Positions 7,794 to 15,796 are shown, numbered from the stretch's first letter. The stretch is DNA of 19,160 nt from Candidatus Fermentithermobacillaceae bacterium (GCA_012842105.1 DUTL01000234.1:1-19160), one strand, 5' to 3'. Notes: a model not told the origin generated them from the letters alone. Translations and numbers: made by a program.

Positions 7794-10700
7794 TTAACTT
7801 TCCGGTTCGTCGTCATCTTCAAGGGTTTCAAGGTCGCGGATAGACCTTACCCTGCCTAGGCGTCCCACATCATCTATGGCGCTCCGGCGCACCCGGCGTT
7901 TGGCCCGTTGAGGCTTCTTCCTCTTCTTGGCCGGTACCTCGTCTTCATCCAGTGCTCCGGAAACATCACCGGGGACCGCAACTTCCTTGAAAAGCTGATC
8001 GAATGTCATTTTCTTGTCTTCCCTTGTGTCCGGGATGACCCTATCTTCATCATCTACATCTATGTCATCAGTGCTGTCAGTTTTCTCAGTCTCCAGGCTG
8101 CCCTGATCCTGACTCTCTTCTTCAGAATCCCAATCGTCTCCGGCAGCGACTTCTTCGTATTCGACAGCTTCTTCTTCCTCTTCTTCATCATCTTCGTCAG
8201 GTATTTCCCTTCGGGTACGACGCGCAGGCCTCCGTGGTTCGGCCTCAATCATCAGGTCAAGTTCTCTTGCTGTTTCCTGTACGTCATCATCAAGTTCCTT
8301 GACTTCTATTTCACGGCCATGTTCATCAAGCACTTTTACATCCAATGCAAGGCTTTGAAGTTCCTTTAAGAGTACCTTGAATGACTCAGGCACTCCCGGC
8401 TCTGGAATATTCTGCCCTTTGACTATGGCTTCGTAGGTCCTCACCCTACCGGTAACATCATCAGATTTCACTGTAAGCATTTCCTGTAAAGTATACGCCG
8501 CTCCGTAAGCTTCAAGCGCCCAAACCTCCATTTCCCCGAAACGCTGCCCGCCCATCTGAGCCTTCCCGCCCAGAGGCTGCTGTGTTACCAAAGAATAGGG
8601 ACCTGTGGAACGGGCGTGAACTTTGTCATCAACCAGGTGCAAGAGTTTCAACATATAGACATAACCAACTGTAACAGGGCTGTCAAAGGTTTTCCCTGTC
8701 CGTCCATCCCGCAATTGTACTTTACCGTCCCCGGGAAGCCCTGCTTTCTCAAGCAAATCCCTTATTTCAGTTTCTTGAATGCCGTCAAATACAGGCGTTG
8801 CCACATGGATTCCCAGTAGTCTGGCAGCGTATCCAAGGTGGCACTCGAAAATTTGCCCGATGTTCATTCGCGACGGAACGCCTAAGGGAGTAAGCACTAT
8901 CTGAACGGGAGTTCCGTCAGGCAAGAAAGGCATGTCCTCCCTTGGGAGTATTTTTGCAACCACGCCCTTATTTCCGTGGCGGCCTGCCATTTTGTCACCT
9001 TCGGATATCTTCCGTTTTTGAGCTACATACACCCTTACCAGTTCGTTGACACCGGGCGGAAGCTCATCTCCCGACTCCCTGGTGAACACTTTAACTTCTA
9101 CTACAATACCGCTCTCGCCATGGGGCACTTTCAGCGAGTTGTCTCTGACTTCACGGGCTTTCTCACCAAATATGGCCCGCAACAGCCTTTCCTCTGCTGT
9201 AAGCTCAGTCTCTCCTTTAGGAGTAACCTTTCCAACCAGAATATCACCTGAACGTACTTCAGCACCGGTTCTGATGATTCCCCGTTCGTCAAGATCCTTT
9301 AGCTGCTCCTCACCAACGTTAGGAATATCTTTGGTAATTTCCTCAGGACCAAGTTTAGTGTCCCTGGCGTCACACTCATATTCTTCTATGTGTATGGATG
9401 TATACACATCTTCTTCCACAAGTTCTCTGGAGATGAGAATGGCATCTTCATAGTTGAAACCGTACCATGGCATATATGCTACAAGCACGTTTCTTCCAAG
9501 AGCCAGTTCTCCCATATCGGTGGAAGGGCCGTCTGCAAGAACGTCTCCCTCTTCCACTAATTGCCCTTTCGATACGACGGGTTTCTGATTGAAGCAAGTA
9601 CCCTGGTTAGAACGGCTGAATTTCTTCAACTTGTACACATCATGTTCCCCGGACAGGGTTTGCACAGCAATTTCAGACGCTGAGGCCCGTATCACACGGC
9701 CGGGCCTTTTGGCTACGGCTATAACGCCTGAATCCAAGGCCGACCTGTATTCAAAACCCGTACCTACAAGAGGAGCTTCCGTTTCTACCAAGGGCACGCC
9801 CTGACGCTGCATGTTCGAACCCATTAGAGCACGGCTGGCGTCATCATGCTCCAGAAACGGGATCAGTGAAGTAGCCACTGAAAATACTTGTTTCGGAGAG
9901 ACGTCCATGTAGTCTATCTGTTCCGGAGGCGCTTCAAGAACCTCTTGCCTGTACCTGGCCATGATACGCTCGTCCAGAAAACGCCCTCGATCATCTATGG
10001 CTGCGTTGGCCTGGGCAATCACACAATCGTCTTCTTCATCTGCAGTAAGATACTCAATTTCGTTTGTAACTCTCTTTTTCGCCCGGTCGACCTTCCTGTA
10101 AGGAGTCTCTATAAAGCCTAAGCGGTTGATCCGCGCAAAGCATGAAAGAGAGTTCGTAAGCCCAATGTTCGGCCCTTCAGGCGTCTCAATCGGGCACATC
10201 CTCCCGTAGTGGGAGTGGTGAACGTCACGGACCTCGAAGCCCGCCCTCTCTCGCGTAAGCCCTCCCGGCCCAAGCGCCGAAAGCCGCCTTTTGGCCGTGA
10301 GCTCTGTAAGCGGGTTTGTCTGTTCCATGAACTGAGACAACTGGCTTGAGCCGAAAAACTCCCTTACCGCGCCAACCACAGGCCTCACGTTGATAAGAGC
10401 CTGGGGGGTAATAATGTCAATATCCTGAATAGTCATGCGCTCCCTGACCACACGCTCCATCCTGGCCAAGCCCACACGGAACTGGTTCTGCAGGAGTTCC
10501 CCTACACACCGAACCCGCCTGTTGCCCAGGTGGTCAATATCATCGACTGTGCCTACTCCCTTTGTAAGCCCGAAAAAGTAGTTGATTGCCGCGAGCATGT
10601 CGTCTCGTGTGAGAGATTTCTCTTTGGACCAAGCCTCTTCTTTATTCTCGTGCACGCCGTTGCCTACAACGCGGACTACCTGCCCGTCAAAAGTAGCTAC

Positions 10701-11675
10701 ATCAATTTCGTTTACGCCTGAAGCGCTTATCTTTTGCGCCAAATCCCTGTCTATTTGCTCTCCGGCCTTAACCAACAGCTCACCTGTTTCAGGGTGAACC
10801 ACGTCAAGCACAGCTGTCGTATTAACAATTCGCCTGCGCAAAGAAAACTTCTTGTTAAGCCGGTACCGCCCTACAGTAGCAAGATCATAACGCCGGGGCT
10901 CAAAAAACAAATTCTCAAAAAGGTTTCTGGCGCTTTCGACGGTAGGAGGTTCCCCCGGCCTTAGCCTCCTGTAGATTTCAACAAGAGCTTCGTCTCGTGA
11001 TTTGGTGCTGTCCTTATCCAGTGTGTTTTTCAATACTACGCTTTCGCCCATTGCCTCTAAAATATGGGCATCTGTTTCCAATCCTATAGCCCTTAATAAA
11101 ACGGTCAACGGCAGCTTCCGGGTACGGTCTATTCGGACCCAGGCAATGTCGTTGCCGTCAGTCTCCATTTCAAACCACGTACCTCTACTGGGAATCAACG
11201 TAGCCGAATAGCGCCGCTTACCATTTGGATCCGTTTCATATGAATAGTATCCGCCGGGAGATCGAACAAGTTGGCTCACAATAACCCTCTCGGCACCGTT
11301 TATGACAAACGTGCCTGCGTCAGTCATGAGCGGAAAGTCGCCCATGAAAACTTCCTGTTCTTTGACTTCACCGGTAGTCTGATTTACGAGCCTTACCTTT
11401 ACCTTTAGAGGGGCCGAGTAAGTGACGTCCCTCTCTTTGCACTCTTCCACTGAATGCTTAGGCTCTCCTAAATTGTAGTCAATAAACTCCAAGACCAAAT
11501 TTTCCGTAAAGTCTTTTATAGGTGAAATGTCTCTAAATACCTCACGCAGCCCTTCTTTAAGAAACCACTCATAGGACTCCTTCTGTACTGCTATCAGGTT
11601 GGGAATTTCAAGGACTTCGCGAATACGGCCGTAGTTTAGCCGCTCACGCTTGCCTACCTTGATGGGATAGGCCAT
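7794..11675 (-). CDS. rpoB: DNA-directed RNA polymerase subunit beta, with long charged C-terminal tail
   Basis: Beta forms the other half of the RNA polymerase active cleft. Core motifs include SPGGYY, the rifampicin region FGSSQLSQFMEQTNPLTELT followed by AKRRLSALGPGG, GLTRERAGFEVRDVHHSHYG, KRKISEGDKMAGRHGNKG and QPLGGKAQMGGQRFGEMEVW. The ATG at 11675 (MAYPIKVGKRERL) has AAGGAG eight bases upstream; the in-frame GTG at 11684 overlaps that site and is unlikely. At 1293 residues it is about 100 longer than Bacillus beta. The excess is a low-complexity tail (about 1146-1293): ten consecutive acidic residues near 1160-1169, further Asp/Glu stretches, then a basic patch KKRKKPQRAKRRVRR (1250-1264). 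Rifampicin-pocket residues at E. coli positions 516 and 526 are Glu451 and Ala461. It has its own promoter and leader. Confidence 0.98.
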   Translation of the reverse strand: MAYPIKVGKRERLNYGRIREVLEIPNLIAVQKESYEWFLKEGLREVFRDISPIKDFTENLVLEFIDYNLGEPKHSVEECKERDVTYSAPLKVKVRLVNQTTGEVKEQEVFMGDFPLMTDAGTFVINGAERVIVSQLVRSPGGYYSYETDPNGKRRYSATLIPSRGTWFEMETDGNDIAWVRIDRTRKLPLTVLLRAIGLETDAHILEAMGESVVLKNTLDKDSTKSRDEALVEIYRRLRPGEPPTVESARNLFENLFFEPRRYDLATVGRYRLNKKFSLRRRIVNTTAVLDVVHPETGELLVKAGEQIDRDLAQKISASGVNEIDVATFDGQVVRVVGNGVHENKEEAWSKEKSLTRDDMLAAINYFFGLTKGVGTVDDIDHLGNRRVRCVGELLQNQFRVGLARMERVVRERMTIQDIDIITPQALINVRPVVGAVREFFGSSQLSQFMEQTNPLTELTAKRRLSALGPGGLTRERAGFEVRDVHHSHYGRMCPIETPEGPNIGLTNSLSCFARINRLGFIETPYRKVDRAKKRVTNEIEYLTADEEDDCVIAQANAAIDDRGRFLDERIMARYRQEVLEAPPEQIDYMDVSPKQVFSVATSLIPFLEHDDASRALMGSNMQRQGVPLVETEAPLVGTGFEYRSALDSGVIAVAKRPGRVIRASASEIAVQTLSGEHDVYKLKKFSRSNQGTCFNQKPVVSKGQLVEEGDVLADGPSTDMGELALGRNVLVAYMPWYGFNYEDAILISRELVEEDVYTSIHIEEYECDARDTKLGPEEITKDIPNVGEEQLKDLDERGIIRTGAEVRSGDILVGKVTPKGETELTAEERLLRAIFGEKAREVRDNSLKVPHGESGIVVEVKVFTRESGDELPPGVNELVRVYVAQKRKISEGDKMAGRHGNKGVVAKILPREDMPFLPDGTPVQIVLTPLGVPSRMNIGQIFECHLGYAARLLGIHVATPVFDGIQETEIRDLLEKAGLPGDGKVQLRDGRTGKTFDSPVTVGYVYMLKLLHLVDDKVHARSTGPYSLVTQQPLGGKAQMGGQRFGEMEVWALEAYGAAYTLQEMLTVKSDDVTGRVRTYEAIVKGQNIPEPGVPESFKVLLKELQSLALDVKVLDEHGREIEVKELDDDVQETARELDLMIEAEPRRPARRTRREIPDEDDEEEEEEAVEYEEVAAGDDWDSEEESQDQGSLETEKTDSTDDIDVDDEDRVIPDTREDKKMTFDQLFKEVAVPGDVSGALDEDEVPAKKRKKPQRAKRRVRRSAIDDVGRLGRVRSIRDLETLEDDDEPES

Positions 11676-11692
11676 GCATTTCACTCCTTAGG

Positions 11693-11754
11693 GGGTAAAT
11701 CTCCGCCTTCGCCCTGGAGAAAGAACTCAACAACATCACCTTAATATTTTACCC
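11693..11754 (-). promoter_or_regulatory. Potential long-range stem in the rpoB leader, next to the ribosome binding site
   Basis: In the transcript GGGTAAA (11754-11748) is the exact complement of TTTACCC (11699-11693), enclosing about 48 bases with a smaller CTCC/GGAG hairpin (11719-11701). The 3' arm ends only a few bases before the rpoB AAGGAG ribosome binding site. This could tune translation or be chance; I do not recognise a known leader family. The rest of the 11676-11896 gap holds the rpoB promoter and no gene. Confidence 0.35.
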
Positions 11755-11809
11755 AGAGTTCCGTAAACTAATTCCTGGCTGGCGGGCCGATATACGAATG
11801 CAAGTTACA

Positions 11810-11838
11810 ATACTATCACGCCTGTCAACGTTTGTCAA
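11810..11838 (-). promoter_or_regulatory. SigA-type promoter for rpoB-rpoC-hydrolase
   Basis: A perfect -35 TTGACA (11838-11833) is followed after 17 bases by TAGTAT (11815-11810), preceded by TGA, giving an extended -10. The predicted transcript starts near 11803, about 128 bases before the rpoB ATG. A second TTGACA (11828-11823) lies ten bases further in direct repeat but has no matching -10 at 16-18 bases. No clear terminator separates dapA from this promoter, so read-through from the dap genes may add to rpoB expression. Confidence 0.6.
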
Positions 11839-11896
11839 CAAGCGCGATATTCTTGTATGGGCCTACCCACTAAGGTAAGATGACAGACGCCTGGCC

Positions 11897-12784
11897 TTAC
11901 AGCAATCTCATTTTGCCAAGAACCTGACGTATTACTTCCTTATCTTTGGGTTCGGGCGGGCATAGCGGCAATCTGAAACCGCCTACCTGCACTCCGGTCA
12001 TTTCAAGGGCAGTCTTTACAGGCACCGGGTTCGTTGTAATAAACAAAGTCTTAAAAAGCTTGAAAAGTTTGTAATGAACAGCCTGTGCTTCTTGTATCTT
12101 ACCCTCAGCATAGAAGTCTATCATATTTTTCATATCTGAGGCTACCAGATGTGCTGCAACTGATACTACCCCTGAACCGCCCAGGGCCAAAATGGGCAGT
12201 GTCAGGCTGTCATCGCCGGAGAAGACATAGAAATCATCACCGCAGCTTTCCAAAATCGCTGAGGTTTGATCCAAAATGCCCGATGCTTCTTTGATTGCCA
12301 CTATGTTCTTCAGCTCTGAAAGCCGCAGCACTGTGCCGGGCAAAAGGTTTACAGAAGTCCTGGGGGGTACGTTATAAAGCATTATTGGCAGTGAAACAGC
12401 CTCCGAGATGGCGCGGAAATGCCGGTACAGGCCTTCCTGGTCGGGTTTGTTGTAATAAGGGGTGACAGCCAGAATACCATCGGCGCCTGCTTTCTCAACC
12501 AGTTTGGCCATTTCAACGCTGTCTCCGGTATTATAGGAACTTGCCCCTGCCCAAACCATAGTTGACGGATCAAGCGCTTCACGGACTTCCGATACCAGCC
12601 GAATTTTCTCTCCGGCAGTCAACGTAGGTGATTCGCCCGTGGTTCCCGAAATGAGGATCCCATCTACGCCATGCGATACGAGTTTCCTGGCAAGGCCAAC
12701 GGCAGCCTTATAGTTTACTTGAGAGTTCTCGTCAAAAGGAGTCACCAGGGCAACAATCAAACTTCCATAAGGTGATAATCTCAT
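11897..12784 (-). CDS. dapA: 4-hydroxy-tetrahydrodipicolinate synthase
   Basis: DapA condenses pyruvate with aspartate semialdehyde, the first committed step to diaminopimelate and lysine. The 295-residue length is typical. Key residues are visible: GTTGES (47-52, the Thr pair at 48-49), VTPYYNKP (107-114), Tyr137 in MLYNVPPRT, and the Schiff-base Lys165 in VAIKEASG. The ATG at 12784 (MRLSPYGSLIVALVTPF) is chosen because GGGGGAG lies nine bases upstream; a GTG at 12814 would directly abut the dapG stop codon but has no comparable support. It is the last gene of an asd-dapG-dapA unit, the same order as in Bacillus subtilis, but here it is followed by rpoB. Confidence 0.97.
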   Translation of the reverse strand: MRLSPYGSLIVALVTPFDENSQVNYKAAVGLARKLVSHGVDGILISGTTGESPTLTAGEKIRLVSEVREALDPSTMVWAGASSYNTGDSVEMAKLVEKAGADGILAVTPYYNKPDQEGLYRHFRAISEAVSLPIMLYNVPPRTSVNLLPGTVLRLSELKNIVAIKEASGILDQTSAILESCGDDFYVFSGDDSLTLPILALGGSGVVSVAAHLVASDMKNMIDFYAEGKIQEAQAVHYKLFKLFKTLFITTNPVPVKTALEMTGVQVGGFRLPLCPPEPKDKEVIRQVLGKMRLL

Positions 12785-12814
12785 CGAAACACACTCCCCC
12801 AAATTATTATCCAC

Positions 12815-14065
12815 TTACAGGCCGAAAGCGTCATGAAGGGCATTAACTGCCTTGTGCAGGCAGTCTTGCTCAATCAGACACGAGATAGTAATGTTCGAAT
12901 CTGAACTTGCGAAGATCCTGATATCCTCCTGTGCCAGTGCAATAGCCACGTTACTCATCACCCCTGCCCTGCCATGCATACCGTGTCCGATAACGGTCAC
13001 CTTAGCCTTGCCTGTCTGTATGTCTGCGCTATTTCTCATGTGGCCAAGCCGGGAAAGCAGTTCCTCTACAAGATCTTCGCCAATGGCAAACGATAACCTG
13101 TCAGGAAATACGTTAATGACATCAAGAGAAATGTCGGCAACTGAATGCAAAATACCCGTCAGCCGTTTCATCTGGTCTGCAGGGCAAACGTTTAGCACCA
13201 CGTGGGCCAGGCCCGAAACGTACGTGATCCCTGTAACAGGGTTGTCATTGCGCAAGAACAACCACGGCGTCTCTCTGTCTTCACCGCTTCCAATCACAGT
13301 CTCCCTGCTGTCAGCGCTAAGCGAGCGAACCCTGACAGGTATTTGAGCTTTTCTGGCTATCTGCACCGCCAGAGGATGAATCACCTTAGCGCCTTCCAAT
13401 GCCAGATGAACCACTTCATCATAGGTAACAAACGGAATTGTCTTTGCACTTCTAACCATTTTGGGGTCAGCGGTCATAATTCCTTCAACATCAGTGTATA
13501 TCTCTACACACCGGGCCGATAACGCACCGCCTAATGCAGCGGCAGTAGTATCACTGCCGCCTCTCCCCAGGGTAGTAATATCCCCCGACTCTGCCATTCC
13601 CTGAAAACCTGCAACTACTACAACTTTACCTTCATCCAGGTGTCTTTTTACGTGGGTTGAATTGATGGCGACTATGCGGGCATCCCCGAAATTGGTATCG
13701 GTAAGGATACCTGCCTGTCCCCCGCTAAGGGCCATAGCCGGTATGTTCCTTGTTTTTAGTTCCTGCACCATTAAAACCGCGGAGATAATCTCTCCACAGG
13801 AAAGAAGCAAATCCGATTCCCTGGGAGCTATGTCCTTTGAAATACCCTTGGCCAGCGCGATAAGAGTATCAGTCGCGTAGGGCTCGCCCCTGCGCCCCAT
13901 AGCTGACACTACAGCAAGCACCCGGAAACCGTTGTCAAGAGCTTCTTGTATGCGATCACACGCAAGTTGCCGTTTTTCCTTGGTATCAAGGCAAGTGCCG
14001 CCAAACTTTTGAACCACTGTCAACTCTCTCGCCTCTTGCGTACCAGGAAACACACCTGCCTTCAT
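12815..14065 (-). CDS. dapG: Aspartate kinase, DapG-like
   Basis: Aspartate kinase phosphorylates aspartate, the entry to lysine, diaminopimelate, threonine and methionine synthesis. The 416-residue product resembles Bacillus DapG in length and in segments such as VVSAMGRRGEPYATDTL, ESDLLLSCGE, VVAGFQG, TLGRGGSDTTAAALG and IYTDVEGIMTADP. The C-terminal third (about 270-416) fits the tandem ACT regulatory region, with a VINVFPDRLSFAIG segment and VTVIGHGMHGRAGVMSNV. In Bacillus the DapG enzyme is feedback-inhibited by diaminopimelate; that is likely but not visible here. The family motif KFGGTS reads KFGGTC (Cys25). The ATG at 14065 overlaps the asd stop codon as ATGA, with GGGGG seven bases upstream, so the two are translationally coupled. 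Confidence 0.95.
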   Translation of the reverse strand: MKAGVFPGTQEARELTVVQKFGGTCLDTKEKRQLACDRIQEALDNGFRVLAVVSAMGRRGEPYATDTLIALAKGISKDIAPRESDLLLSCGEIISAVLMVQELKTRNIPAMALSGGQAGILTDTNFGDARIVAINSTHVKRHLDEGKVVVVAGFQGMAESGDITTLGRGGSDTTAAALGGALSARCVEIYTDVEGIMTADPKMVRSAKTIPFVTYDEVVHLALEGAKVIHPLAVQIARKAQIPVRVRSLSADSRETVIGSGEDRETPWLFLRNDNPVTGITYVSGLAHVVLNVCPADQMKRLTGILHSVADISLDVINVFPDRLSFAIGEDLVEELLSRLGHMRNSADIQTGKAKVTVIGHGMHGRAGVMSNVAIALAQEDIRIFASSDSNITISCLIEQDCLHKAVNALHDAFGL

Positions 14066-15072
14066 CGTCTTTCCCCCACAAGGGCCCGTACAATGTTACA
14101 TGCATTTGTGGCTGCGCCTCGCCTCAGATTATCTGCCACCAACCAGTACAAAACGCCATTGTTTGAGCTCAAATCCCGCCTCAGCCGGCCCACGTAAACC
14201 TCATCAGTATCCTGGCATTGAAGTGGAGTTGGGTACACCTGGTGGGGCGGATCGTCCATTACAACCACCCCGGGAAACTTGTTCAGTCTTTCTCGAATTG
14301 TCTCTATGCAGGGTTGTTTTTGAGTTTCAACAAGGCATGCTTCTGAATGGCCTATGAAAACGGGTACCCTGACACAAGTGCACGAGATTGCGAGATCCGG
14401 GATGCCTAGAATTTTCCGGGTCTCATTGACCATTTTCATTTCTTCTCGTGTGTATCCTTCGCTATCAAAACCGTCTATCTGAGGTATCAAGTTAAAGGCA
14501 ATAGGATGGGGAAACCCGGAGTCTTCCCTGGAACCATAACTACCTGCGGTAATTTGCTCGAACGAGCCCTTCTCAAGCTCGTCCATGGCCCTATACCCGG
14601 CTCCGGACACTGACTGGTATGTGCTCACATGCACACGAGAGAGCCCGAACTCCTCGTGAATAGGGTACAGGCTCATCACAAGCTGTATTGTTGAACAGTT
14701 AGGGCCGGAAACAAGCCCTTTGTGGAAGAAGACCTCATGGCCGTTAACCTCAGGTACTACCAGCGGTACCCCAGCTTCCATTCGAAAGGCAGATGAAGTG
14801 TCTATCACCACAGGCCCGCCATTTATCAAAGACACCAGTTCAATTGACGCCTGGGTGGGCGTACACAGCAGCACAATATCAGCTTTCCTGAGTAGTTTCG
14901 AATCGGTCTTGGTGATTCTTAAAGTTTGCCCTCTGTATTCGACTTTTGTGCCAACCGATTTTGAGTGCCCTGTGAGATACAACTCCAAACCTGGAATTGG
15001 ATTTTTGTCCAGTATGCTCACAACGCGCTTACCTACCAGCCCACCGGCACCAACAACCGCCAGTTTAACCAT
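14062..15072 (-). CDS. asd: Aspartate-semialdehyde dehydrogenase
   Basis: Asd reduces aspartyl phosphate to aspartate semialdehyde with NADPH. The 336-residue product shows the N-terminal nucleotide-binding motif GAGGLVG (8-14), the catalytic cysteine Cys126 in SGPNCSTIQL, and the active-site histidine His242 in RVPVFIGHSEA. The ATG at 15072 (MVKLAVVGAGG) is preferred to the GTG at 15078, because GGGGG lies nine bases before the ATG but only three before the GTG. It opens the asd-dapG-dapA unit. The stop overlaps the dapG start. Upstream lie a terminator (15239-15274) and only a weak promoter candidate, so how it is transcribed is unclear. No spoVF genes, which precede asd in Bacillus, are seen. 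Confidence 0.97.
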   Translation of the reverse strand: MVKLAVVGAGGLVGKRVVSILDKNPIPGLELYLTGHSKSVGTKVEYRGQTLRITKTDSKLLRKADIVLLCTPTQASIELVSLINGGPVVIDTSSAFRMEAGVPLVVPEVNGHEVFFHKGLVSGPNCSTIQLVMSLYPIHEEFGLSRVHVSTYQSVSGAGYRAMDELEKGSFEQITAGSYGSREDSGFPHPIAFNLIPQIDGFDSEGYTREEMKMVNETRKILGIPDLAISCTCVRVPVFIGHSEACLVETQKQPCIETIRERLNKFPGVVVMDDPPHQVYPTPLQCQDTDEVYVGRLRRDLSSNNGVLYWLVADNLRRGAATNACNIVRALVGERR

Positions 15073-15190
15073 TTCCACTTACCCCCAAAAGCCATTGTGT
15101 TCGCCTCTATTTGCTCAATATGGCCTCAGCCAATCTCAGAAGGTACAAGACGAACCCCTGCAAACCTGAGTTCCTGAAACAACTCGATCC

Positions 15191-15196
15191 AGTATA
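15191..15196 (-). promoter_or_regulatory. Weak candidate -10 element upstream of asd
   Basis: TATACT on the minus strand matches five of six positions of TATAAT, but no good -35 lies 16-18 bases upstream (AACATT or ACATTA only). It sits between the rplL terminator and asd, where a promoter would be expected if the dap genes are transcribed separately. The remaining bases of this gap (15073-15238) show no gene, no T-box element and no convincing lysine riboswitch. Confidence 0.25.
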
Positions 15197-15238
15197 TGTA
15201 GGGTGATGGTTGTAATGTTAGGGAGATGTGGAGGCCCA

Positions 15239-15274
15239 GAAAGACAAATGCAGGCAGTTTGAAACCGCCTGCAT
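15239..15274 (-). terminator. Rho-independent terminator of the rplJ-rplL transcript
   Basis: On the minus strand ATGCAGGC (15274-15267) pairs with GCCTGCAT (15255-15248), extended by G.U and G-C pairs inside to about ten base pairs with a small TTT...AAA loop. It is followed by the T-rich TTTGTCTTT (15247-15239). The plus strand lacks a matching T-run, so it acts on the minus strand. It lies about 120 bases after the rplL stop codon and separates the ribosomal unit from asd. Confidence 0.75.
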
Positions 15275-15305
15275 CAGTCTAACATCCAGAAGCTTTGCCT
15301 CACCG

Positions 15306-15371
15306 GGCCAGCCGTTGGCTTTCATCTGGCCGTGACAACCGGGAGCCCCCCCGTATACCGGGGGCCGGCTC
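15306..15371 (-). other. Two GC-rich hairpins between rplL and its terminator
   Basis: Hairpin one (15343-15371) pairs GAGCC with GGCTC and CCCCC with GGGGG around a short GTATAC-containing loop, with a two-base bulge. Hairpin two (15306-15331) pairs GGCCAG with CTGGCC around 14 bases. Both lie in the 3' untranslated part of the rplL transcript upstream of the terminator. No coding function is evident. They may stabilise the 3' end or slow transcription. Confidence 0.4.
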
Positions 15372-15394
15372 GCAGCATCCAAAGACACAAGAAC

Positions 15395-15775
15395 CTATTT
15401 CAGTTCTACAGTGGCTCCTGCTTTCTCCAGAATTTCCTTTGCCTTGTCTGCTTCTTCTTTGGAAACCTTCTCCTTTACAGCCTTAGGAGCCGCCTCAACA
15501 AGCTCCTTTGCTTCTCTTAACCCAAGCCCGGTAAGTTCCCTTACAGCCTTAATCGCTGCTACCCTGCTGGTTCCTGCACCTGTAAGCACGACATCAAACT
15601 CGGTTTGCTCTTCTTCAGCAGGTGCAGCTTCCTGGGAAGCAGCAACTGCCATGGGAGCGGCTGCAACAGCCTGAGCTGATACTCCAAACTCCTCTTCAAA
15701 CTGCTTCACCAGTTCGGCAAGTTCAAGTACAGTCATGCCTTTTACTAATTCCAAAACCTGTTCTATCTTAGACAC
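15395..15775 (-). CDS. rplL: 50S ribosomal protein L7/L12
   Basis: L7/L12 is the mobile multi-copy stalk protein that recruits and stimulates translational GTPases. The 126-residue product has the expected three parts: an N-terminal dimer/L10-binding region (about 1-38, with MTVLELAELVKQFEEEFGV), an Ala/Glu-rich hinge (about 39-57), and a C-terminal factor-binding domain with FDVVLTGAG, KIAVIKAVRE-like AAIKAVRELTGLGLREAKELV and EKAGATVELK. The GTG at 15775 has AAGGAGG nine bases upstream. It is 21 bases after rplJ and shares the L10-leader-controlled transcript. It is normally followed by rpoB, but here asd-dapG-dapA intervene. Confidence 0.98.
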   Translation of the reverse strand: MSKIEQVLELVKGMTVLELAELVKQFEEEFGVSAQAVAAAPMAVAASQEAAPAEEEQTEFDVVLTGAGTSRVAAIKAVRELTGLGLREAKELVEAAPKAVKEKVSKEEADKAKEILEKAGATVELK

Positions 15776-15796
15776 TTAAATTAACCTCCTTATAGG

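Noticed and set aside
7797..8240. RpoB tail as a separate gene or frameshifted neighbour
   Set aside because: It is in frame with rpoB with no internal stop, no good internal start with a ribosome binding site, and no independent domain is recognised.
7908..8369. 153-residue open frame on the plus strand opposite the rpoB tail
   Set aside because: It is a shadow of the charged, repetitive rpoB tail: Phe/Leu-rich low complexity, no ribosome binding site, no recognisable domain.
12785..12814. GTG start of dapA adjoining the dapG stop
   Set aside because: The downstream ATG has GGGGGAG at good spacing and gives the standard DapA length and N-terminus.
11897..15072. asd-dapG-dapA as a recently acquired mobile cassette
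   Set aside because: No insertion sequence, integrase, flanking repeat or visible base-composition break is present, so a rearrangement within the lineage is at least as likely.
15073..15238. Lysine riboswitch or T-box upstream of asd
   Set aside because: A short AATAGAGGCGAAC stretch faintly recalls the lysine-riboswitch core, but the other conserved blocks and an attenuator are missing, and no T-box GGTGG-type sequence is present.
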